DNA of 64,000 nt, from contig OY763044.2 in the NCBI GenBank assembly GCA_963666825.2, positions 4,774,001 through 4,838,000 of the forward strand. The letters run 5' to 3'. Below the pieces are notes generated by a model. The model had not been told where the DNA came from and did not search any database. It was given only the letters and a program-made list of their open reading frames with translations. The DNA is from Saccharicrinis sp963666825. Its GTDB lineage: Bacteria > Bacteroidota > Bacteroidia > Bacteroidales > Marinilabiliaceae. Positions 52,954 to 60,276 of the stretch are shown here, in pieces. The translations under genes and the position numbers were made by a program. Each line of letters opens with the position of its first letter. The first letter of the stretch is position 1.

Positions 52954-55176
52954 ATGAATCAATTTTTAGACCTACCCCAAATTGTTACAAAATTCATTAA
53001 TAATACCAATCAAAATATATTCTTAACCGGTAAAGCTGGGACTGGAAAAACAACTTTACTACGAGAGATACACAAACACACACATAAAAATGTAATAGTA
53101 GCGGCACCAACCGGAATCGCAGCCATTAATGCCGAAGGTGTAACCCTTCACTCTTTATTTCAGCTTCCTTTTGGGGCATTTGTACCAGACAATAATGCAT
53201 CCTTAAATTCATCCTCAAATACATTATTTAATACACCTCGAAGTTTACTAAGTAGCATTAAGCTTCATAAAAATAAGCGCAACATGCTTAAAAAAATGGA
53301 ACTTCTCATTATTGACGAGGTGAGTATGTTACGATCTGACATTCTGGATTCAATAGATCTTGTTTTAAGATCTGTTCGAAGACAAAGAGAATTACCCTTT
53401 GGAGGTGTTCAGGTAATGTTTATTGGCGATATGTTACAACTTCCTCCGGTAATTAAAGATCAGGAATGGAATATTTTATCGGCATACTACCCTAATGCAT
53501 ACTTTTTTAATGCACAGGTATTAAGAAATAATCCTCCTATTTATATTGAACTTGAAAAAATATATCGTCAGTCTGATAAAATCTTTGTTGAACTATTAAA
53601 TAACCTACGTGACAATAAGATTACAAATACTGACATTGAATTGTTAAATAAGTATTATAATCCAGATTACGTTCAGAAACCTAAGGATGGTGTTATTTTA
53701 TTAACAACCCATAATAAATTAGCTCAGGAAAGAAATTTAAGAGCTTTAAATGAAATTAAAGAAAAATCGATCTTTTATAACGCTGAACTAACAGGCGATT
53801 TTAACGAATATAATTATCCAACAGATGAACGTTTAGAATTAAAACTGGGTGCTCAGGTAATGTTTACTAAAAATGATTATTCTGGAGAAAACAGATATTT
53901 CAACGGAAAAATTGGTATTATTTCAAAACTAAATAAAGAAGAAATTGAGGTAAGTTTTTTAGATGGTTCGGACTCAACCTTTGTAGAACCCTATACATGG
54001 GAGAACAAAAAATTCTCAGTAAACAAAGACACTAATGAGATTGAGGAAGAAACGGTTGGTACCTTTAAGCAATATCCTTTAAAACTTGCATGGGCTATTA
54101 CAATACATAAAAGTCAAGGACTTACTTTTGACAAAGCTATTATTGATGTTGAAAATGCTTTTGCACCGGGACAAATTTATGTAGCCTTATCCAGGTTACG
54201 ATCTTTGGATGGTCTAATCTTAACGTCAAGGATTCCAACTAATGGCATTCAAACAGATTCATCGTTAACTGTCTATTCAAATCAAAAGAAGTCAAGTCAG
54301 GAATTAATTCCAATTCTTGAAGATTCATCCAAAAGATATTTGAATAATTTTACATTAAAAGCTTTTGATTTCTCAGACTTGATCCAGGAACTAAACATCC
54401 ATTTGTCAGGTTATTCAAAAGATGAAAAAAGATCAGTAAAACAGAAGTATAAAGATTGGGCTAAGGAAATTTTAAACGCCAGTCTTCCTTTTAAGTCGGT
54501 AGGTGATTCTTTTAGAGTACAGGTACATCAAATTTTAAACTCAGGCAAAGAGAATTGCTTAACCTTAATTTTTGAAAGAGTTACAAAAGCATGCGCTTAT
54601 TACGAACCTCTCATTAAAGAACAACACGATAAAATCAGAGCTCATTGCAATGATCTTAAAAGCATCAAAGGAACAAAAGCTTATTACAATGAACTCATTG
54701 ACTTATCAAACCTATTTTACGGACAACTTCAAAATATTTACAAGGCACAAACTTTGATAAAATCAACTTTAGAAGGAACTAGTCTTAATAAGAATTTAAT
54801 TGAACAACCAGAATTTTCTGAATCTAGAAAAGAAATAACAACAAAGTCCAGAAAGTCATCAGCCCCTAAACAAAAAGAAAAGAAGCCTGATACAAAATTA
54901 GTTTCTTTTGAATTATTCAATGAAGGAAAATCGATTGAAGAAATTGCAAAAGAACGTTCTCTGACTAATGGGACTATCGAAGGACATCTGGCCCACTTCA
55001 TTCAATCAGGTCAACTTGATATCAATAAAATTCTAGACAACGAAAAGCTAAATCTGATAGAAAAAGAAATCCACAAACAAGATACATTTGCACTTAATCC
55101 TCTTAAGGAAAAGATAGGAAATCAGGCAACATATGGAGAAATACGGATGGTTTTAGCATATATGCAAAAAGATTAG
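52954..55176 (+). CDS. Pif1/RecD-like helicase with C-terminal HTH domain
   Basis: A 740-residue superfamily 1B helicase. Walker A is FLTGKAGTGKTTLLREI (about 22-38). PTGIAAINAEGVTLHSLF is motif Ia/Ib, and motif II is LLIIDEVSMLRSD. Motif III is GDMLQLPPV, and the C-terminal WAITIHKSQGLTFDKAIID / YVALSRLRSLDGL are motifs V and VI. The last part (about 665-735) holds LVSFELFNEGKSIEEIAKER and TNGTIEGHLAHFIQSGQLD, a helix-turn-helix like HTH_40 that in RecQ-type proteins binds DNA. I choose ATG 52954 (MNQFLDLPQ). The exact pathway in Bacteroidota is not established. Confidence 0.9.
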   Translation: MNQFLDLPQIVTKFINNTNQNIFLTGKAGTGKTTLLREIHKHTHKNVIVAAPTGIAAINAEGVTLHSLFQLPFGAFVPDNNASLNSSSNTLFNTPRSLLSSIKLHKNKRNMLKKMELLIIDEVSMLRSDILDSIDLVLRSVRRQRELPFGGVQVMFIGDMLQLPPVIKDQEWNILSAYYPNAYFFNAQVLRNNPPIYIELEKIYRQSDKIFVELLNNLRDNKITNTDIELLNKYYNPDYVQKPKDGVILLTTHNKLAQERNLRALNEIKEKSIFYNAELTGDFNEYNYPTDERLELKLGAQVMFTKNDYSGENRYFNGKIGIISKLNKEEIEVSFLDGSDSTFVEPYTWENKKFSVNKDTNEIEEETVGTFKQYPLKLAWAITIHKSQGLTFDKAIIDVENAFAPGQIYVALSRLRSLDGLILTSRIPTNGIQTDSSLTVYSNQKKSSQELIPILEDSSKRYLNNFTLKAFDFSDLIQELNIHLSGYSKDEKRSVKQKYKDWAKEILNASLPFKSVGDSFRVQVHQILNSGKENCLTLIFERVTKACAYYEPLIKEQHDKIRAHCNDLKSIKGTKAYYNELIDLSNLFYGQLQNIYKAQTLIKSTLEGTSLNKNLIEQPEFSESRKEITTKSRKSSAPKQKEKKPDTKLVSFELFNEGKSIEEIAKERSLTNGTIEGHLAHFIQSGQLDINKILDNEKLNLIEKEIHKQDTFALNPLKEKIGNQATYGEIRMVLAYMQKD

Positions 55177-55224
55177 TACAGATAAAAAGTTGTTTTATAT
55201 CTTTAAGCTTTTAAAGAAATACCT

Positions 55225-56106
55225 TTGACAACAGAAAAACAAAACATACCTACATACGGACTTCAGTCGTTTAGTCATCCTCAATATGCAGGAAGACAGT
55301 TTCAGGTTGAAGTTTTTGATGCAAACCGACATTTTCAGGTAAGCTATCCTCATCGTCATGATTTCTTTGAAGTATTGTTTTTGCAAAAAGGTTCCGGGAT
55401 TCATGTTATAGATAGTTCTGAATATAAGATTGAACCACCCTGTATCTTTTTTATGTCACCAGGGCAAGCCCATAAACTGGAATTATCAAGTGATATAGAA
55501 GGGTACATTTATATATTTGCGGCAGATTATTATTTATATGATAAAAACAATCAAAACAGATTACTTGAGTTTCCTTTTTTCTTTACCATTAATCAGGATA
55601 ACCCTCCTCTTCAGTTAAGTAGTGAATCCGATTCTTTATTCTTCAGGCAATTGTTTACTAAAGCAATTAAAGAAGTTGGAAATGAAATTATTAATACAGA
55701 TCTAACACGTTCTCTTCTCGATACTATTTTAAATTACGCATCTTCTTTATACAAATTCGAGGAACAAAAAATAGAAAAACGTAAGGGACACCTTCTTGTA
55801 AAAAGGTTTTTTCAACTGGTTGAAGAAAATTATCAGAACAATTACAGTGTGAATCATTATGCTGAATTATTAGCTATCACACCTAATCACCTTACACAAA
55901 CGGTTAAACAACTTACAGGCAGAACTTCAAACGAAATATTACAGAGCAAACAAATCCTGGAAATAAAAAGATTACTCATTCATACAAATTTATCAGTAAC
56001 ACAAATTGCTGACGAATTAAATTTTAATGACCAATCCTATTTCACTAAATTCTTTAAAAAAACCACAGGAATAACACCAGGTCAATTTCGCACCAAACAC
56101 TCTTAG
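55225..56106 (+). CDS. AraC-family transcriptional regulator
   Basis: A 293-residue regulator. The N-terminal cupin (about 20-150) contains HFQVSYPHRHDFFEVLFLQKG and PPCIFFMSPGQAHKLELSSD. The C-terminal pair of HTH motifs contains YSVNHYAELLAITPNHLTQTVKQLTGRTSNE and VTQIADELNFNDQSYFTKFFKKTTGITPGQFR. The ATG-less start is the TTG at 55225; the reading frame has no earlier start before a stop. The regulated genes are not evident; it is not adjacent to a transport or catabolic gene apart from ilvC. Confidence 0.88.
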   Translation: MTTEKQNIPTYGLQSFSHPQYAGRQFQVEVFDANRHFQVSYPHRHDFFEVLFLQKGSGIHVIDSSEYKIEPPCIFFMSPGQAHKLELSSDIEGYIYIFAADYYLYDKNNQNRLLEFPFFFTINQDNPPLQLSSESDSLFFRQLFTKAIKEVGNEIINTDLTRSLLDTILNYASSLYKFEEQKIEKRKGHLLVKRFFQLVEENYQNNYSVNHYAELLAITPNHLTQTVKQLTGRTSNEILQSKQILEIKRLLIHTNLSVTQIADELNFNDQSYFTKFFKKTTGITPGQFRTKHS

Positions 56107-56230
56107 TGAATTATTTTCAACTACTTAAAGATACAAATGCATTTCTATTTAAGAATGCTCTTAAAATACAATCCATGAAAAGTACCTAAAATATGTGCTT
56201 TTGTAAATAATCAAATCAAAAAATTAGCTG

Positions 56231-56260
56231 TTGATTTGTATCGTCTTGATGCGTACCTTG
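56231..56260 (+). promoter_or_regulatory. Candidate promoter of ilvC
   Basis: TTG (56231-56233) and TACCTTG (56254-56260) are separated by 20 bases and form an imperfect Bacteroidota -33/-7 pair. The transcript would carry the short Leu/Ile-rich ORF at 56277. Confidence 0.5.
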
Positions 56261-56276
56261 CATATCGCTTAAAATC

Positions 56277-56414
56277 ATGACACTAAAGTTACTAACCATT
56301 TTAGGTAGTAATTACGAGTTAATTAACAATAAAGATTTATCAAATATTTTAAAATCGTTACAATGGCTAATTATTTTAACACATTACCGTTACGTGAGCA
56401 ACTTAACCAATTAG
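56277..56414 (+). CDS. Short Leu/Ile-rich ORF overlapping the ilvC start
   Basis: A 45-codon ORF (MTLKLLTILGSNYELINNKD and onward) begins 86 bases before ilvC and ends inside it, in another frame. About a third of its codons are Leu or Ile. If translated it could couple ilvC translation to charged tRNA levels. I rate it as doubtful: AT-rich sequence readily encodes such residues, and there is no terminator between it and ilvC. Confidence 0.3.
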   Translation: MTLKLLTILGSNYELINNKDLSNILKSLQWLIILTHYRYVSNLTN

Positions 56415-57838
56415 GAGTTTGTGAATTCATGGATAGTTCAGAATTTGCAGATGGAGTTGAAAAATTAAAAGGTAAGAAAATTGTAATCGTTGGTTGTGGA
56501 GCACAAGGTCTTAACCAAGGATTAAACATGAGAGACTCTGGACTAGATGTTTCATATACTCTTCGTCCAGCTGCTATCGCTGAAAAACGTCAATCATGGA
56601 AAAACGCTACAGAAAATAATTTTGCTGTTGGAACATATGAAGAAATGATTCCTACTGCTGACATGGTAGTAAACCTTACTCCAGATAAACAACACTCAAA
56701 TGTTGTAACTGAAGTAATGCCATTAATGAAACAAGGAGCTACTCTTTCATATTCACACGGTTTTAACATCGTTGAAGAAGGAATGCAAATTCGTAAAGAC
56801 CTTACTGTTGTAATGGTTGCTCCTAAATCTCCGGGTTCTGAGGTTCGTGAAGAGTACAAAAGAGGATTTGGTGTTCCAACTCTTATCGCTGTTCACCCAG
56901 AAAACGATCCAAATGGAGACGGTTTAGAAATCGCTAAAGCTTATGCTGCTGCAACTGGTGGTCACAGAGCTGGTGTATTACGTTCTTCTTTTGTTGCAGA
57001 GGTTAAATCTGACTTAATGGGAGAGCAAACTATTCTTTGTGGTTTATTACAAACAGGTTCTATCCTTTGCTTCGACAAAATGGTTGAAAAAGGAATTGAC
57101 AAAGGATACGCTTCAAAATTAATTCAGTACGGATGGGAAGTTATCACTGAAGCTTTAAAAATTGGTGGTATCACAAACATGATGGATCGTCTATCTAACC
57201 CAGCTAAAGTTGAAGCTTTCAAAATTACTGAAGAATTAAAAGAAATCATGCGTCCATTATTCCAAAAGCATATGGATGACATCATGAGTGGAGAATTCTC
57301 TTCTACAATGATGGCAGATTGGGCTAACGATGATAAAAACTTATTAGGATGGAGAGCTGCTACTGCAGAAACTGCATTTGAAAAAACTCCTGCTGGTGAT
57401 GTTGAAATTACAGAACAAGAGTATTTCGACAACGCTTTATTAATGGTTGCTTTTGTAAAATCAGGTGTTGAGTTAGCATTTGAAACTATGACAGAAGCTG
57501 GTATTAAAGCAGAAAGTGCATACTATGAGTCATTACACGAAACTCCATTGATCGCTAATACTATTGCTCGTAAAAAATTATACGAAATGAACCGTGTAAT
57601 TTCTGATACAGCTGAGTACGGATGTTACTTATTCGATCACGCTTGTAAACCATTATTAGCAGACTTCATGAAAAAAGTTGAAACTAATATTATTGGTAAA
57701 AACTTTAATGAAGGTATCGATGCAAGTGTAAGCAACAAAGAGTTAGTTGATGTAAACGAAGAAATTCGCTTCCACGATATTGAACTTGTTGGTGCTGAAT
57801 TACGTGAAGCAATGACTGCTATGAAAGCAATTATTTAA
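56363..57838 (+). CDS. ilvC: Ketol-acid reductoisomerase, class II (long form)
   Basis: IlvC isomerises and reduces acetolactate or acetohydroxybutyrate in valine, leucine and isoleucine synthesis. At 491 residues it is the class II (E. coli-like) form. The Rossmann motif is IVIVGCGAQGLNQGLNMRDSG (about 35-55), with the NADPH-binding TLRPAAIAEKRQSW after it. Metal-site acids are in SDLMGEQTILCG and DCIDEG-like E-rich helices of the C-terminal domain. It stands outside the ilvDBN-leuA operon, separated by a terminator. Confidence 0.97.
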   Translation: MANYFNTLPLREQLNQLGVCEFMDSSEFADGVEKLKGKKIVIVGCGAQGLNQGLNMRDSGLDVSYTLRPAAIAEKRQSWKNATENNFAVGTYEEMIPTADMVVNLTPDKQHSNVVTEVMPLMKQGATLSYSHGFNIVEEGMQIRKDLTVVMVAPKSPGSEVREEYKRGFGVPTLIAVHPENDPNGDGLEIAKAYAAATGGHRAGVLRSSFVAEVKSDLMGEQTILCGLLQTGSILCFDKMVEKGIDKGYASKLIQYGWEVITEALKIGGITNMMDRLSNPAKVEAFKITEELKEIMRPLFQKHMDDIMSGEFSSTMMADWANDDKNLLGWRAATAETAFEKTPAGDVEITEQEYFDNALLMVAFVKSGVELAFETMTEAGIKAESAYYESLHETPLIANTIARKKLYEMNRVISDTAEYGCYLFDHACKPLLADFMKKVETNIIGKNFNEGIDASVSNKELVDVNEEIRFHDIELVGAELREAMTAMKAII

Positions 57839-57861
57839 TTATAATTATACTGAAAGACCTA

Positions 57862-57896
57862 AAAGCCTGCTTTTCTAAAAAGTGGGCTTTGCTTTT
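57862..57896 (+). terminator. Terminator after ilvC
   Basis: AAAGCCTGCTTTT and AAAAGTGGGCTTT pair over 13 positions (two G-U pairs) around a 3-base loop and are followed by GCTTTTG. It starts 24 bases past the ilvC stop. Confidence 0.75.
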
Positions 57897-58104
57897 GTTA
57901 AAAAAAATAATTCAATCGTTTTGTTTAAAATTACAAATGATAAATGTCAATCGCTAAAACACTATCAAAAACCAAACTTCATCAAACTGTATAATAATAC
58001 ATGTTTAACGAATTATCTGAAAAAATATACAATTATCAAAACAATTTAACTGAAATACTGATAGTTGGAACAAGAAAATATACATGATTTTTTTCATATT
58101 TTTT

Positions 58105-58134
58105 TTTGGGTTTTAAAAAAAAGCTATACATTTG
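58105..58134 (+). promoter_or_regulatory. Promoter of the ilvDBN-leuA operon
   Basis: TTTG (58105-58108) and TACATTTG (58127-58134) are separated by 18 bases. The start would fall near 58141, about 24 bases before the leader ATG. The -7 octamer is identical to that of the his operon. Confidence 0.82.
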
Positions 58135-58164
58135 TAAGCGTTGTAATCAACAAAGCAAAACGAA

Positions 58165-58227
58165 ATGACAAAAAATATTTCACTCATTCTCATTAATGTT
58201 ATTATTCTCTTGGTCATTACCAGGTAG
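58165..58227 (+). CDS. Ile/Leu/Val leader peptide
   Basis: A 20-codon ORF reads MTKNISLILINVIILLVITR. It has six Ile, four Leu and two Val codons, i.e. 12 of 20 codons for the products of the operon. It lies between the promoter and a terminator ahead of ilvD, the arrangement of ilvL/ilvGMEDA and ilvB leaders in enteric bacteria. The ribosome would stall on Ile/Leu/Val codons when charged tRNA is scarce and leave the antiterminator segment free. Confidence 0.9.
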   Translation: MTKNISLILINVIILLVITR

Positions 58228-58313
58228 AAGTGAGAATGCTATGTGAAATTTGAAGATATTATATTTTTTTTCAATGGGCCTTTCTCACAGTCGTGATGAA
58301 AGGCTTTTTTTTA
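58185..58313 (+). terminator. Ilv operon attenuator (segments 1-4)
   Basis: Four segments compete. Segment 1, CATTCTCAT (58185-58193, inside the leader), pairs with segment 2, GTGAGAATG (58230-58238), eight Watson-Crick pairs plus one G-U. Segment 2 also pairs over GTGAGAA with segment 3, TTCTCAC (58282-58288), seven perfect pairs. Segment 3 lies in the left arm of the terminator GCCTTTC-TCAC/GTGA-(T)-GAAAGGC (58278-58304), followed by nine T. Segment 2 begins two bases after the leader stop codon, where a terminating ribosome covers it. This is the textbook 1:2, 2:3, 3:4 design. Confidence 0.88.
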
Positions 58314-58341
58314 TCTGTAACTGAAAGATTATTAATATACA

Positions 58342-60168
58342 ATGAAGAATAAACTAAGAAGTGCAACAACTACAGAAGGCCGTAGAATGGCTGGTGCAAG
58401 AAGTCTTTGGAGAGCAAACGGTGTAAAAGAAGAACAGTTTGGCAAACCAATGATTGCTATAGTAAATTCCTTCACCCAGTTCGTGCCGGGGCATGTTCAT
58501 TTACATGAAATCGGTCAGGAAGTAAAAAGAATGATTGAGGCTCAGGGATGCTTTGCTGCTGAATTTAATACGATTGCTATTGACGATGGTATTGCAATGG
58601 GCCACGATGGAATGTTGTATTCTTTACCTTCAAGAGATGTAATCGCTGACAGTGTTGAATACATGTGTAATGCACACAGAGCTGATGCAATGGTATGTAT
58701 TAGTAACTGTGATAAAATTACACCTGGAATGTTAATGGCTGCTATGAGATTAAATATCCCTGCAGTATTTGTTTCTGGAGGACCAATGGAAGCAGGTAAG
58801 GTTGGCCAAAGAGCTCTTGACCTTGTAGATGCAATGGTAATGGCTGCTGATGATAATGTTTCTGATGAAGAAGTGAGTGCTGTTGAAGCAAATGCTTGTC
58901 CTACTTGTGGATCTTGTTCCGGTATGTTTACAGCTAACTCAATGAACTGCTTAAACGAAGCAATAGGTTTGGCATTACCAGGAAACGGAACAATTGTAGC
59001 TACACATAAAAACAGAAAAGCACTTTTTGAAAAAGCTGCTAAAACAATTGTAGAAAATACCTATAAATATTATAGAGATGGTGATGATTCTGTATTGCCT
59101 CGTTCTATTGCAACATTCAATGCATTTAAAAATGCCATGACTTTAGATGTTGCCATGGGAGGGTCAACCAATACTGTTCTTCACATCTTAGCCATTGCTC
59201 ATGAAGCTGGAGTAAACTTTACTATGGATGATATCGATCAAATATCAAGATATACTCCTGTTTTATCTAAAGTTGCACCAAACTCTCACTATCATATTGA
59301 AGATGTAAACAGAGCGGGTGGTATTATGGGAATCATGTCTGAATTAAACAGAGCAGGATTACTTGATAATACAGTAAAAAGAGCTGATGGATTATCTCTT
59401 GAAGAGGCTATTGCGAAATATGATGTTACGAACAGCGCTGTTTCGGATGAAGCCAAAGAGATATATTCAAGTGCACCAGCAGGAATCAGAAACCTAACAA
59501 TGGGTTCGCAAAATGCAATGTATTCAGAACTAGATCTTGACAGAGAGAAAGGATGTATCAGATCTGTTGAAAAAGCTTACAACAAAGATGGTGGTTTAGC
59601 TGTTCTTAAAGGAAATATTGCTTTCGATGGATGTGTTGTTAAAACTGCAGGTGTTGATGAATCAATTTTTAAGTTTAAAGGAAAAGCCAGAGTGTATCAA
59701 TCACAAGACGCAGCTTGTGAAGGTATTCTGTCTGGAGAAGTAGAAGCAGGAGAGGTTGTAGTAATTACATACGAAGGCCCTAAAGGTGGTCCGGGAATGC
59801 AAGAAATGCTATACCCTACTTCATATATAAAATCTCGTCACCTTGGCGAAAAATGTGCCTTAATTACTGATGGTAGATTTTCAGGAGGTACTTCTGGTTT
59901 ATCTATTGGTCATATCTCACCAGAAGCTGCTGCAGGAGGTAATATAGGACTGGTTCAAACCGGTGATGAGATTGAAATTAATATTCCGGAAAGATCAATT
60001 AATGTATTGATTTCGGATGAAGAACTTGCTGAAAGAAGACAAAAAGAAGAAGCAAAAGGTGATAAAGCATTTTTACCGGAACCTCGTGAAAGAATGGTAT
60101 CAAAAGCTTTAAAAGCCTATGCAAGCCTTGTTAGTTCAGCAGATAAAGGTGCAGTAAGATTAATTTAA
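58342..60168 (+). CDS. ilvD: Dihydroxy-acid dehydratase
   Basis: IlvD dehydrates dihydroxy acids to 2-oxo acids in branched-chain amino acid synthesis, using an iron-sulfur cluster. The 608-residue protein shows the cluster Cys residues in ISNCDKITPGM and CPTCGSCSGMFTANSMNCL, then EAIGLALPGNGT, DVAMGGSTNTVLHI and TDGRFSGGTSGLSIGHISPEAA. It is first after the attenuator. The 108-base gap to ilvB contains a stem-loop. Confidence 0.97.
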   Translation: MKNKLRSATTTEGRRMAGARSLWRANGVKEEQFGKPMIAIVNSFTQFVPGHVHLHEIGQEVKRMIEAQGCFAAEFNTIAIDDGIAMGHDGMLYSLPSRDVIADSVEYMCNAHRADAMVCISNCDKITPGMLMAAMRLNIPAVFVSGGPMEAGKVGQRALDLVDAMVMAADDNVSDEEVSAVEANACPTCGSCSGMFTANSMNCLNEAIGLALPGNGTIVATHKNRKALFEKAAKTIVENTYKYYRDGDDSVLPRSIATFNAFKNAMTLDVAMGGSTNTVLHILAIAHEAGVNFTMDDIDQISRYTPVLSKVAPNSHYHIEDVNRAGGIMGIMSELNRAGLLDNTVKRADGLSLEEAIAKYDVTNSAVSDEAKEIYSSAPAGIRNLTMGSQNAMYSELDLDREKGCIRSVEKAYNKDGGLAVLKGNIAFDGCVVKTAGVDESIFKFKGKARVYQSQDAACEGILSGEVEAGEVVVITYEGPKGGPGMQEMLYPTSYIKSRHLGEKCALITDGRFSGGTSGLSIGHISPEAAAGGNIGLVQTGDEIEINIPERSINVLISDEELAERRQKEEAKGDKAFLPEPRERMVSKALKAYASLVSSADKGAVRLI

Positions 60169-60184
60169 TCGAAAATAAGGTTCT

Positions 60185-60236
60185 GTGAAATAAACAAGTA
60201 TAACACTATCGTGTTATTAACTTGACAATTTTTCAC
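60185..60236 (+). other. Stem-loop between ilvD and ilvB
   Basis: Inner stem TAACAC/GTGTTA (60201-60206 and 60211-60216), middle stem CAAGT/ACTTG (60195-60199 and 60220-60224), outer stem GTGAAA/TTTCAC (60185-60190 and 60231-60236), separated by small internal loops. No T tract follows, so an mRNA stability or processing role is more likely than termination. Confidence 0.55.
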
Positions 60237-60276
60237 TAATCTGATATAAATTAGGTTTTCAGTAAAATAAAAACAT

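Larger units (their letters stand above)
57897..58341. other. Regulatory region between ilvC and ilvD
   Basis: The first half (57897-58100) is AT-rich with no ORF or structure I can support. The second half holds the promoter, leader peptide and attenuator of the ilvDBN-leuA operon, listed separately. Confidence 0.7.

Noticed and set aside
60185..60236. Terminator between ilvD and ilvB
   Set aside because: No T tract follows the stems and ilvB continues the pathway on the same strand, so a terminator is unlikely.
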